Of a DNA stretch of 64,000 nucleotides, positions 18,778-27,895 are shown piece by piece. Source of the stretch: Bradyrhizobium sp. CCBAU 051011. Lineage in GTDB: Bacteria > Pseudomonadota > Alphaproteobacteria > Rhizobiales > Xanthobacteraceae. The stretch's first letter is position 1, and each line of letters starts with the position of its first letter. A program made the translations under genes and the position numbers. The notes under the pieces are model-generated. The model saw only the letters and a program-made list of their open reading frames with translations, was not told where the DNA came from and made no database searches. The stretch is taken from assembly GCF_009930815.1 (NCBI RefSeq), contig NZ_CP022222.1, positions 8,102,501 to 8,166,500 on the forward strand. The letters run 5' to 3'.

Positions 18778-19298
18778 GCTGGCAATCGCCTCCCCCGATA
18801 AGCGAAATTCAGTCCATCGAGGCGATCGAGTTTCGCCAAGCCATGCGAAATCTGGCGAGCGGCGTGTCCATTGTAGCGACCGGAACGGCCGACGGACGGC
18901 GCGGCTTAACTGTCAGCTCTATTACCTCGATCTGCATGGAGCCTCCCTGCCTGCTGGTCGGCATTAATGCCAGTTCCGAAACTCACGACGCGATACTCGC
19001 CAACGGCACCCTTTGTGTGAGTCTTCTTGGCGGCAATCAGCAGGACCTCGCACTGCGTTTTGCCGGCCGGCACGGCGCCAACGGCGCCGACCGTTTCGAT
19101 ACAGCGGCATGGGGTCATGGGGTCCTTGACGTACCGGTTCTGCTAAGCGCAATTTGTGTGCTCGACTGCGTCTTGCATCATTACCAAGTCGTCGGCACCC
19201 ATGGGATCTTTGTCGGCCGGATCGTCGCAACGCGATCAGCTCAAGGCAATCCACTCATCAACTTCCGTGGGGGGCTTCGAACGCTACTGTACGGCTGA
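18774..19298 (+). CDS. Flavin reductase-like FMN-binding protein
   Basis: 174 aa from the ATG at 18774, chosen because it overlaps the preceding stop by 4 nt; the frame is open further upstream. The start FRQAMRNLASGVSIVATG, then GLTVSSITSICMEPPCLLVG, and HGIFVGRIVA are typical of the HpaC/flavin reductase family. These reduce FMN or FAD with NAD(P)H and pass it to a partner monooxygenase. No flavin monooxygenase gene is next to it, so the partner is elsewhere or lost. Length is normal. Confidence 0.8.
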   Translation: MSWQSPPPISEIQSIEAIEFRQAMRNLASGVSIVATGTADGRRGLTVSSITSICMEPPCLLVGINASSETHDAILANGTLCVSLLGGNQQDLALRFAGRHGANGADRFDTAAWGHGVLDVPVLLSAICVLDCVLHHYQVVGTHGIFVGRIVATRSAQGNPLINFRGGLRTLLYG

Positions 19299-19999
19299 GT
19301 GCGTGTTTTCACCGCAAGGTCTCTATTCGTAATAGAAACTCGACGGCTGGGCTAGTGTTGAAAGCCACAATGAAGGATCCCGATTTATGATCATAGAATG
19401 CTCGCCGGAGGGAGAAATGCAACTGGCGGGTTTAAGGTCGTCTTGAAGGGCACGCATGCCGCTAAGCCTTCAGACTTGAATGGGATCACGGTCGTTGACC
19501 AGGACAATGCTCTGGTGCCTATTGATTTAGTGCCTATCCTGCCTGGCTGCCCCAAGGACAAACCTGGGATGCAGCATTCGCCAAGATGGTCGCAAGCGCG
19601 CGCGAGCGCGGCTGGATTGACGCTAAAGCAATGCGATTCGCGCACATATCGAAAGACGGCTCTCATCAGAAAAATCCTAGGCAGCTCGCATCCTGAGTTC
19701 GTGCCCAGCATGCACGTGACACTCGTCTATCTGTCTGGATAGCGGCTCTTGTTGGCAGCTCGGCTTCTTACCTGATGCGAACCTTATGATGGCGGCGAAA
19801 AGATCAGCCTTGAATGGCAACTCGATTCTGATCAGCTGCGCCGCTCGAAGACGGCGCCTGCTGGGATAGCAACGCAAGCCCGGCTCGCGCCAGATCTTAT
19901 GAGGAAAGAATGGCAGTGCATTTTTCAGTTTCGTATATCGCTGCTCGCGGCAGGTTTTAGGGGTTTGAACATATTCACCCGGCGGCCGCCCAAAACGAC
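19299..19999. other. Degenerate region
   Basis: Broken frames only. The piece near 19560-19650 reads TWDAAFAKMVASARERGWID in one frame, which looks like genuine protein sequence, but its surroundings are frameshifted and I cannot name the family. Confidence 0.35.
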
Positions 20000-20030
20000 T
20001 TGAATCGTACGTAGCGTCACATTGTACGAT
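20000..20030 (+). promoter_or_regulatory. MerR-type promoter, copy c (orphan)
   Basis: -35 TTGAAT (20000-20005), 19-bp spacer, -10 TACGAT (20025-20030). The dyad is AATCGTACG-N3-CGTCACATT. No intact gene follows until the acyl-CoA ligase at 20637. Confidence 0.6.
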
Positions 20031-20636
20031 ATCAAAGGCACCGGTTTCCGGCCGGCCGCGGTCAATAAACGAAACGTGGTTTTGTTTTGTCCGCACAGAT
20101 CCCTCGGAGCTGGTATGGCGACAAGATCGCGCAAACGAATAACGGTCGATTGGGCTGCAGAAGCTAAGGAGCAGGAACGGCACATTCCGCCCGCCACAAT
20201 CGGCGCGGCATCGCAAAAGATTGCCCGGTTCTCGGAGGGGCAATGTGAAAGGACCTGACGGCTCCAGGAAGGTCTTTCTAGTCAATCACACTGAATGCCA
20301 ATGCCGGGCCATGTCGGCTTCAAAGATGGAGATGCTGGAGCCGCCTATATGTGGAGCGAACCTGCATTGGGATCGCAGAAACTCTCCTCATGGTGCGCTT
20401 ATCGAAATTATCGGATGTATGCAGAGGCCCTGTTGAGCAAACTAAAGTACGTGAGCAAGAACCTGCACTTTGAGCCCTTGAGTCACATCCCCCTACCTGA
20501 GCCTCATGACATCGCCACAAGCTGCATCCTTTTTGCAGATACCTGACGCAAGGCGCCTCATCTAACACCATCAAACGGTAATCGATACATCCCGGGACGT
20601 TGATGAGCTCTCATTGCCGCTTCGGGAGGATATACG
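20031..20636. other. Intergenic before acyl-CoA ligase
   Basis: Short plus-strand frames (for example 20115-20258 and 20295-20546) have no recognised family. GGGAGGA at 20624-20630 is the ribosome binding site of the next gene. Copy c of the MerR-type promoter could transcribe across this stretch. Confidence 0.35.
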
Positions 20637-22202
20637 GTGCAACCCAGGGAAAGCGGAAGACTGATGATTGATCTCTGCGCGCTGATTGAGCGCAACGCGG
20701 CGTTCTCTCCCGACAAGCCCGCGATCCATTTCGAGGGCGAGACCTTAAGTTACGCGACTTTCAATCAAAAGATCGAGCAGGTCGCTCGCGCCCTAAAAAG
20801 CCAGCTTGGTGTCGAGAGAGGCGATCGCGTCGCGATCCTTAGTCTTAACCGGCCTGACCATTTGCTGCTGCTCTATGCCTGCGCGCGGCTCGGCGCAATG
20901 CTCGTGCCATTGAATTGGAGGCTTGCGGTCGCTGAGCAGCTCTTCATCCTGTCCGACGCTGACACCAAGGTGCTGGTGCTCGAACACGCCTTCGAGGCGC
21001 TCCTGCCAGCCCTGGCCGATCAACTACCGGATATCTTTGTCGTTGGCTTGGATTTTGCGCCTCTTGGCGGAAGCAGATGGGATGGCCTGCTAGACCGAGG
21101 GCACGGCGATGGTCGCAATCCGCACACGGACCTGTCCTGTCCGCTTCTGATCGTCTATACCTCGGGCACCACCGGGCGGCCGAAAGGGGCTGTGCTGAGC
21201 CAGGAGGCCTTGCTGTGGAATGGGATGATGAGTCAGCACATGCACGGCATCACCTCGGCAGACCATGTCTTAACAGTGTTGCCGCTGTTCCACGTGGGTG
21301 GCCTCAACATCCAGACGACGCCAGCTTTGCATCACGGCGCGACCGTTACGATTCACACGCGGTTTACGCCAGAGGCGACGCTCGCTGCGATCGAGCGCGA
21401 CCGGCCAACGCTGACTGTCCTGGTGCCTGCCACGATTCAAGCCCTGACCGAGCATCCCCAGTGGTCGACCACCGACCTCACCTCACTGAGAGCGATTTCC
21501 ACCGGCTCCACCATGGTGCCGCAGCACCTGATCGAACGCTTCGTCGCACGCAGCGTACCAGTGTTGCAGGTCTATGGCTCCACGGAGACGTGCCCAATTG
21601 CTGTCTATACGAGACTCGGCGGTGATCTCTCGCGTGAGGGTACGACTGGCCTGCCCGGCCTTTGCTGCGAAGTGGAAATCATCAATGATGCGGGGAGCAG
21701 GCAACCGCCAGGAACCCTGGGCGAGATCGTAGTGCGCGGGCCTAATGTCTTCTGCGAATATTGGGGCAATCAAGACGCAACGGGCGAGGCGCTGCATAAT
21801 GGCTGGTATCACACGGGGGACATCGGCCGCCGCGATGCCGATGGATATTTCTGGGTGCAGGATCGCAAGAAGAATCTGATCATTTCCGGCGGAGAAAACA
21901 TTTACCCGGCGGAAGTCGAGCGTGTGCTTATGGAGCATCCCGATGTCGCAGAATGCGCTGTGGTCGGTCGGCCCGATTCGCGCTGGGATGAAGTACCGGT
22001 GGCGTATGTGATCAGGAGGTCAAGCGCGCGGATTGAAGCGGAAGCGCTGAGCGCGCACATGCAGTCGCAGCTCGCCCGTTTCAAAGTGCCGCGCGAAATC
22101 ATTTTCACGGAAGAACTGCCGAGGACGGCGCTCGGCAAGATTCAGCATTATATGCTGAAAGAGCTCGATGCGCGATCAACTCGGCAAAGAGACACCAAAT
22201 AA
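20637..22202 (+). CDS. AMP-dependent acyl-CoA synthetase/ligase
   Basis: 521 aa from the GTG at 20637, with GGGAGGA ending 6 nt upstream; an ATG at 20664 is the alternative. It adenylates a carboxylic acid and joins it to CoA (ANL superfamily). Motifs: phosphate loop YTSGTTGRPKGAV, VYGSTETCP, WYHTGDIGRRDADGYFWVQD, and the C-terminal PRTALGKIQ with the catalytic Lys. Substrate pocket residues do not let me choose between fatty, aryl or other acids. It lies just upstream of a preATP-grasp ligase in the same direction, which suggests the pair work together on an activated acyl or amide product. Confidence 0.9.
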   Translation: MQPRESGRLMIDLCALIERNAAFSPDKPAIHFEGETLSYATFNQKIEQVARALKSQLGVERGDRVAILSLNRPDHLLLLYACARLGAMLVPLNWRLAVAEQLFILSDADTKVLVLEHAFEALLPALADQLPDIFVVGLDFAPLGGSRWDGLLDRGHGDGRNPHTDLSCPLLIVYTSGTTGRPKGAVLSQEALLWNGMMSQHMHGITSADHVLTVLPLFHVGGLNIQTTPALHHGATVTIHTRFTPEATLAAIERDRPTLTVLVPATIQALTEHPQWSTTDLTSLRAISTGSTMVPQHLIERFVARSVPVLQVYGSTETCPIAVYTRLGGDLSREGTTGLPGLCCEVEIINDAGSRQPPGTLGEIVVRGPNVFCEYWGNQDATGEALHNGWYHTGDIGRRDADGYFWVQDRKKNLIISGGENIYPAEVERVLMEHPDVAECAVVGRPDSRWDEVPVAYVIRRSSARIEAEALSAHMQSQLARFKVPREIIFTEELPRTALGKIQHYMLKELDARSTRQRDTK

Positions 22203-22371
22203 GTATCGCGGATTGGGCGCTGCCAATATTCGCCTGCTGCAGGCGGTCTTCCGTCTCAAGCTCAATGAGGTCGTTTCGATCAAAATGTTCTACATGAATG
22301 CGCTGCCGCCCGTTCATGTAGTGCGGGACTGCGCTTCCGTCCAATATGCCAAGTGCCAAGGGAGCTCGTTG

Positions 22372-23688
22372 ATGCCGCGAATCCTAATTATGAATGCCGG
22401 TACCGCCCAAATGTCCGGTGCCGATCTAACGGCACTCCAACTTTCGCTTGCCGCCAAGTCGGCTTGGCGCTCCGTATGGTTTGCGCAACCGGGCGACGTA
22501 ATTGTCTCTCCGGTACCGATCCCGACTGACCTGCTACAATATGTTGGTGCGACATTAAGGTTCGACCCATCGACTGTCTTGGTGCTCGTGCCGGAAAACG
22601 CGCACGAGATAGGTGTCCTTAGTGATTTCACTCTACAGTCCAACACAATTGTTGAACAGATCCGCCGCCACATTTGTGACAAAACACATTGGAAGCTATA
22701 TGCTTGCTACGCTACTGAAGGCGTTGCGCGCTTAGCGGCGATGCTCGGCATAGTGCAGAACGGGGACGAGTTCGCTCTGCAGCGGGGTCCTGATTTATTG
22801 AACCGCAAGAGCCACTTCCGTCAACTGGCAACAAGTACCATGCTTCCGTTGCCCAGTGGATGCATAGCAACAACTTCAGAAGAACTGTTCAGAGCGGTCA
22901 ACTCGCTAAGGCTTGAAACCGGCAGCGTTATTGTAAAGTTGGACAATGGCGCCGGCGGGGTCGGAAATGTCATATTGACCGGCAAGGAGAGCGCTCCACT
23001 GCCTGGGGCAAGAGAGACCCGGCGGGTCCTTTGGCCGTCGTTTGATCCTGATCAACTTTGGTCTGAGCTGACAACCGCCTCATGTAAAATCGTGGTCGTA
23101 GAGTCATACCACGTGGCTCGTTCTCTCTTTTATCTTGAGTTTGAAATCGAGGAAAATGGTTCCATAGCATACGTCAATAGCGGCAACATACGTCTGCGTC
23201 GAAGCGAAGATCCGTCCGAAAGAGCTCTCGTCTGGACCGGACTAGAGCTTCCAAGCGACCTAAGCAATGAGCAGTACTCGACCGCTTACGAGCACGCCTA
23301 TCGGTTTGTGGAGCTTGCGCGGACCTTGGGATACCGCGGAATGATCAACATAGATGCCGTTTTTTCGATCGACGGGAGTCTGCTCTTTAATGAAGCGAAC
23401 GGTCGCTGGGGCGGGGGCTCGGTACTGCACAGCATTGCTGACCGGACGCTAGGATCCGACTATTCCCATTCTCACGTGATTTCATCCGTGCGGAACGTCC
23501 GACTAAACTCCCTCCGAGAGGCGATTGATTGTTTCGTCGATGAAGGATTGCTATTTGATAGCATACAGAAGGAAGGCGTTATTCCGCTTGCCGCCGATCA
23601 AGACGCAGGTACGGTCGAGTGCCTCGTGATCGCGCGCGATAGGCTCGTGGGCCGCAATTTCGAGCATCGATTATTGAGGATAGTCTGA
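22372..23688 (+). CDS. PreATP-grasp / ATP-grasp ligase
   Basis: 438 aa from the ATG at 22372, chosen because AAGGGAG (22358-22364) lies 7 nt upstream; the open frame begins earlier inside the ligase gene. An N-terminal nucleotide-like half (MPRILIMNAGTAQMSGADL) is the preATP-grasp domain. The ATP-grasp half has SVIVKLDNGAGGVGNVIL and the metal-binding FNEANGRWGGGSVLHS. Characterised relatives of this architecture (PGM1 of pheganomycin synthesis) form amide bonds between amino acids or peptides and amidino-type acids. A role as a small-molecule amide ligase with the upstream acyl-CoA ligase is inferred. Confidence 0.78.
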   Translation: MPRILIMNAGTAQMSGADLTALQLSLAAKSAWRSVWFAQPGDVIVSPVPIPTDLLQYVGATLRFDPSTVLVLVPENAHEIGVLSDFTLQSNTIVEQIRRHICDKTHWKLYACYATEGVARLAAMLGIVQNGDEFALQRGPDLLNRKSHFRQLATSTMLPLPSGCIATTSEELFRAVNSLRLETGSVIVKLDNGAGGVGNVILTGKESAPLPGARETRRVLWPSFDPDQLWSELTTASCKIVVVESYHVARSLFYLEFEIEENGSIAYVNSGNIRLRRSEDPSERALVWTGLELPSDLSNEQYSTAYEHAYRFVELARTLGYRGMINIDAVFSIDGSLLFNEANGRWGGGSVLHSIADRTLGSDYSHSHVISSVRNVRLNSLREAIDCFVDEGLLFDSIQKEGVIPLAADQDAGTVECLVIARDRLVGRNFEHRLLRIV

Positions 23689-23790
23689 TCTGCACCACTG
23701 CCCCACGTCCACTATTCAAGATACTTTGTTCGGTCCATTTGCTTGTTCCAACTTGAACTACAGCCCTATTCCCGTAAGCATCCGCCCAAG

Positions 23791-25369
23791 CTTACGATTA
23801 CCCACATTTTTGAGTCAGAGTTTTGCTCCCGTTGCGATATCGATGAATCGCGATAATCCGCGCCACATGATCAGATTCCCTGGTGGCGGATCGTTGGCGC
23901 GGGCGAGATAGCCGCCGAGCCTGGCGATCTTGATGAGATAATGCGACAATGTTTTTCGTTGTGTGCTGACTGGATTCTTGTCTTTGACGAGCCGATCAAG
24001 CAATTGGATTTCAGCTTTGGTCAGCACAAATTCCGGTGAAGCATTTGGCGCTGAACGATTGAGCATCGTCATCCAAAAAATGCGCCAGCTCACAACGCAG
24101 AATACCGAGATCAGATTCGTCAATCGCTGAGCAGTCCGCAGTTGCGAGTCCTCTGCCCTACAGCCGGATTTGAGTATCTTGTGGAAGACCTCGATCTTCC
24201 ATCGCAGGGAATACCATTCGAGTTTCTCGATCGCATCCCCGCGCGATTGCACCGGAAGATCGGTCAGGAGTTTCCATTCAATCTTTTTTCTGTTCTTTGG
24301 CGCTCCTCTTTCATCAGCGTGGATCACCGTCAAAGTCAAAGCTGGATACCGCGACTGCTTGCCTATCGGTGGCAGAATACGGATTTTGCGATACCGGATT
24401 TCAAGAACAGCCTGATCTGGATTGCCCTTGCTATCCTGGACTTCGATCCGGTGGAGACCTTTGACCAAGACCTCATCCATTATCGTTGCAACGGTATGAT
24501 CGCCATCGCCTGCCAGGCGATTGACACAGGTTCTTACCAAGAAATGCGTTCCAACCTCTTGGGCGGCGCAAAACAATTCATAAATATCGGCCTCACGATC
24601 ACCGATATGGATGCATTGCGATGGCTTCTCGAAAAGCTCCGTGGATTGCTTGAGGTTCTCCAGCCACCGAATGCTCTCCTTGGTTTCAATGGGGATCCGT
24701 GTCAGGTTGACCTCGCGCCTGAGCGCAGCGACCCCTCTGAATTTCTTTCTGGTCCAGAACTTCACAGCGCTGAGCCCCAGTGGAAGCCCATCGAGGGTCA
24801 CCGCAAGGCTCGAATGCATCAATATTCCGCATGTCGTGTACGTTTGGGGTTTTCCGTCCAATCTTCGAGAGTTGCTTTTGGGGATGCGCTTAATCATCCC
24901 GATCAGATCCGGGCGCTCCCTTTGATAGGTGAATTCGGTCGTATCATGCAGAACAAGAACAGGTCCCTTCGCAGCCGCGATGCGTTCCCGCGTCGATTTA
25001 AAATGACCAGACAGGATGTCGGCCTCGCTTACTCGTTCATTGGAGAAGAAACGATAGGCCGCCTTGGTATTCGCCCAGTCTTGGCAAACCATAGGAATGC
25101 TCTGGCCGACGTCTCCACCAATCTGCTTCAGCAGCATGCGAAATCTCTCGCCAAGCCGAGCGTCCTGGAATTCGCACAGCGCAGCTTCACGGTCAAACCA
25201 GGTCACCGCGTCAGACGCCGACCGATGCGCCTTCTCATCCCGGGCGCGTGAAGTCAGTCCCATAGAGCACCTCTTCTCGAATCAGGTGCCCATCAAAGAA
25301 TCACAAGCGATTCTAGCGACTCAAGTTTTTCGGCTCAGTGCACCTCAAAAAAATGTGGGTAATCGTAAG
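23791..25369 (-). mobile_element. IS4-family element with perfect 9-bp target duplication
   Basis: The ends are inverted repeats beginning CTTACGATTACCCACATTTT (23791 inward, and its complement ending at 25369). CCGCCCAAG lies directly outside both ends (23782-23790 and 25370-25378). A 9-bp duplication is what IS4/IS50-group elements make. Total length is 1579 bp with one transposase gene, so this is a complete, recent insertion. Confidence 0.93.
23815..25263 (-). CDS. IS4-family transposase (IS50/Tn5-like)
   Basis: 482 aa. It begins with a Tn5-like N-terminal domain (WFDREAALCEFQDARLGERF, then MVCQDWANTKAAYRFFSNE). Candidate catalytic Asp residues lie in LHDTTEF and IGDREADIYELF, and the YREK signature is YSLRWKIEVFHKILKSG. 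An open frame on the opposite strand (24142-25251) is only a shadow. The gene is intact and fills the element. Confidence 0.9.
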   Translation of the reverse strand: MGLTSRARDEKAHRSASDAVTWFDREAALCEFQDARLGERFRMLLKQIGGDVGQSIPMVCQDWANTKAAYRFFSNERVSEADILSGHFKSTRERIAAAKGPVLVLHDTTEFTYQRERPDLIGMIKRIPKSNSRRLDGKPQTYTTCGILMHSSLAVTLDGLPLGLSAVKFWTRKKFRGVAALRREVNLTRIPIETKESIRWLENLKQSTELFEKPSQCIHIGDREADIYELFCAAQEVGTHFLVRTCVNRLAGDGDHTVATIMDEVLVKGLHRIEVQDSKGNPDQAVLEIRYRKIRILPPIGKQSRYPALTLTVIHADERGAPKNRKKIEWKLLTDLPVQSRGDAIEKLEWYSLRWKIEVFHKILKSGCRAEDSQLRTAQRLTNLISVFCVVSWRIFWMTMLNRSAPNASPEFVLTKAEIQLLDRLVKDKNPVSTQRKTLSHYLIKIARLGGYLARANDPPPGNLIMWRGLSRFIDIATGAKL

Positions 25370-25497
25370 CCGCCCAAGGCCGCGGGAGACTCTGGTCCGA
25401 ACTCCAGGCCGGCCGTGCAATGATGTGTGGACGGCGTATTTTCCGCGATTGACGGCCGGTTCGTGCGATGGCCTCGTTTCTATCAAGGAGCGAGGTT

Positions 25498-25935
25498 ATG
25501 CTGATCGAAGAGCAGCTTCGGGAGCGGCTAAAGAAGGTGGAGGCGCTGTATTTCGGCGCGACCACTGCGGGAGAACGTGATGCCGCCGAAGCCGCAGCAG
25601 AGCGGCTGAAGGCCAAGCTCGAGGAGGCCTGCCGCCGCGATCCCGCCGTCGAGATGAAGTTCAGCTTGCCGGACCAATGGTCGGTCCGATTGTTCATCGC
25701 CTTGTGCAGGCGTTATGGCATTCGGCCGTTCCGATATCCGCGGCAGCGCTCGACGACGATCATGGTCAGGGCGCCGCGCCGCTTTTTCGACACCGTGGTG
25801 TGGCGGCAGTTTTCTGACCTGCACACGGACCTCTGGCTCTATTTCGAGCAGACGACGGAGCGGCTGATCCGGGAGGCTATCCACGCCGATACTGCGGACG
25901 CCGAGACCGCAGTCGAGCCGGCCAGCCTACGATGA
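25498..25935 (+). CDS. Conserved hypothetical protein beside IS66 debris
   Basis: 145 aa from the ATG at 25498, with AAGGAG upstream (25485-25490). The first 60 residues are a charged helix (LRERLKKVEALYFGA, AAERLKAKLEEACRR). The rest (FSLPDQWSVRLFIALCRRYG, then RAPRRFFDTVVWRQFSDLH) resembles a hypothetical protein found widely in Rhizobiales mobile DNA. No function is known. The frame is intact, so it may be expressed. Confidence 0.6.
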   Translation: MLIEEQLRERLKKVEALYFGATTAGERDAAEAAAERLKAKLEEACRRDPAVEMKFSLPDQWSVRLFIALCRRYGIRPFRYPRQRSTTIMVRAPRRFFDTVVWRQFSDLHTDLWLYFEQTTERLIREAIHADTADAETAVEPASLR

Positions 25936-25944
25936 CGCGCCTCA

Positions 25945-26260
25945 TGCCGCCATCCCAGTTCGTTCGGGTGCGACACTCCATTTCCACGCCAGAAGATCGC
26001 GCAGCCCGTCGATGCCGGTTTGACCCGACGTGATAGTTAGGCTGCCTGAGCGGCGGCGGGATTTGACGCCGTGCGTTTCCATTCCCAGGGCAGCAGCTCA
26101 TGGAGCCGCCCCTGCGGGATGCCGGCGATGCGGCCGAGTACGTCGGCAAGCCAGGCCAGCGGATCGATATCGTTGAGCTTGGCCGTCATGATCAGCGTGG
26201 CCATGGCAGCGGCACGGTCGGCCCCGCGTTCGGAGCCGGCGAACAGCCAGGATTTGCGTA
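25945..26260 (-). pseudogene. IS66 transposase (TnpC) 3' fragments
   Basis: Read on the minus strand this encodes SWLFAGSERGADRAAAMATL, AKLNDIDPLAWLADVLGRI and RLHELLPWEWK, which is the C-terminus of an IS66 TnpC. A second, different IS66 C-terminal tail (LRDLLAWKWS) lies just beyond its stop, around 25960-26005. Two decayed IS66 ends are therefore stacked here. Confidence 0.7.
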
Positions 26261-27180
26261 CGCATACGACGAAGACTTCGCCGGAGGAATACCTATTCCC
26301 AACCATCTGCTGGAGACCAAAGGCGCTTTGAGGAGATGGCAAAGCACTCTCTTCCAGGTCGACTTGCCGCTCGCGGCGATGTCGATTCTGCCATTCCACA
26401 CTCAGCTTGTTCGGCTCACGATTGTCACGTTTCTCATAAACACACCACAACCGTGCAAACGGCTTAGTTTCTAGGCTGCCGACGCGCGGAGCACCAGAGT
26501 TCCGGCGCGAAGTAGATCGGCAGCCAACTTTGCGGTCATTGGCCCTGTTCTTAGTTGAATCAAATTACACCGGCGCTGCGGCGTTTATCGGCGCCGTCTG
26601 AAGTCCGCTCGCGAGTGCGACAGCATCGAGCAAGATCGTTTTCGTACGCTGACATACCAGACTACAACTAGTTCTGCTGCGATATGGCATGAAACGCGGC
26701 AGACCTGCCGACCTGACCGAAGGACGCGTCCGCGACGGCGGTGCTCGACGTGAGATCTCCGCAGGGGCTCGCGGCTCGCGATCTCTAACTGGGCACGATC
26801 AATTCGGCTCGTGTCCTTGCGCTTAGCCCCCAAACCCTAAACGCTCGTAATGCGAGGTCGATGACGCGGGCTCCGGCGACCTTGACGGCACGCGATCACT
26901 GGGTCAGAGCGCTAGCATGCGCGCGAGCGTTGTCATTATTGCTCATCGTCATGCCCGGGCTTCTCCGGCAGGACGAGTTTGCCCGGCATACCGAACCAGC
27001 ACAATCAACGAATGTGCGATAGCCCTGAGCGACAGGGCAATTGGTTGAGCCAGAACAAAGCCGTTCCGCTATGGCCACGGGCGACGACGAGAATATTTGT
27101 GGCCGATACGGCCGCATCCAGTTAGAGCATCCGGCCCGCATCAATATACCTCATCCCGACGCCATTGCAGGCCGTGACAT
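26261..27180. other. Intergenic, nothing recognised
   Basis: About 900 nt with short frames only. No gene, RNA or repeat could be supported. Confidence 0.35.
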
Positions 27181-27858
27181 CTAGCTAGCCGACCGCACGC
27201 GAGCGACATGGTCTTCGACTATCCGGCGGTTCGCACCCTCGTATTTTGAACAAAAGTAGACGAGTGACCGACGCTCCCCCGCGTGCACTTTCCTTACCTC
27301 ATGCCAGAACCTACATGTTGTGATAAGCACAGTTCCTAAGTGTGGACGAAACACCTGCAGTTTGCGGTCGGTTGGATACACAACGAACTCACCGCCCTCG
27401 AACTCTGTCGTGAGCTGAACAATTACAGAATATTCGAAGTCGGGGTCGCTCTCAGCATCTAAATGGATACCAACAAAGGACCCAGGCGGCATGCGATGCA
27501 TTTGGCATCGGCGAATCACGTACTCCGATGACGCTCCGAAGATCCTTCTGAGCGCAGAGACCCGCTCTTTTCTTTCCAGTAGTTCGATAATCTGCGCTGA
27601 AGCGGTACCATTCACGTTGCTGGGATTATGGCCGGCGTGATCTAGCCGTACTCGTTTCACAAAAACGTTGTGACAATCGCCGGCATCTCCCTTCCGAACC
27701 TGTTCTTCTGGAACATCGGACTGAAGCTGATCGATCCTGGTCAACTCGTCCTTGGTGAACAGCGTATCGGGGGCAATCAGGACCGTACCTCTATCTGCCA
27801 GCTCTGCACGGTATTCCGCGATGGCATCTTCTGAAAGCAGACCACGTTTATCACTCAT
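27181..27858 (-). CDS. 2-oxoglutarate/Fe(II)-dependent oxygenase
   Basis: 225 aa. The double-stranded beta-helix fold of prolyl-4-hydroxylase-like oxygenases is indicated by a metal triad: H132 and D134 in VGIHLDAESDPD, H186 in FWHEVRKV, and R197 in RRSLVYF for 2-oxoglutarate. YSVIVQLTTEFEGGEFVVY is the typical strand between them. Such enzymes hydroxylate or otherwise oxidise a substrate with O2 and 2-oxoglutarate. It starts 37 nt after the stop of the HDO-GFA fusion gene on the same strand, so the two are probably one operon. Substrate unknown. Confidence 0.8.
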   Translation of the reverse strand: MSDKRGLLSEDAIAEYRAELADRGTVLIAPDTLFTKDELTRIDQLQSDVPEEQVRKGDAGDCHNVFVKRVRLDHAGHNPSNVNGTASAQIIELLERKERVSALRRIFGASSEYVIRRCQMHRMPPGSFVGIHLDAESDPDFEYSVIVQLTTEFEGGEFVVYPTDRKLQVFRPHLGTVLITTCRFWHEVRKVHAGERRSLVYFCSKYEGANRRIVEDHVARVRSAS

Positions 27859-27895
27859 TGTGCGCGCCTTTCCGATTCACTCAAATTCGCCTCCT

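Noticed and set aside
24142..25251. Long plus-strand open frame (369 aa) opposite the IS4 transposase
   Set aside because: It has no recognised domain and lies wholly antisense to an intact transposase with clear catalytic motifs; it is a shadow frame.
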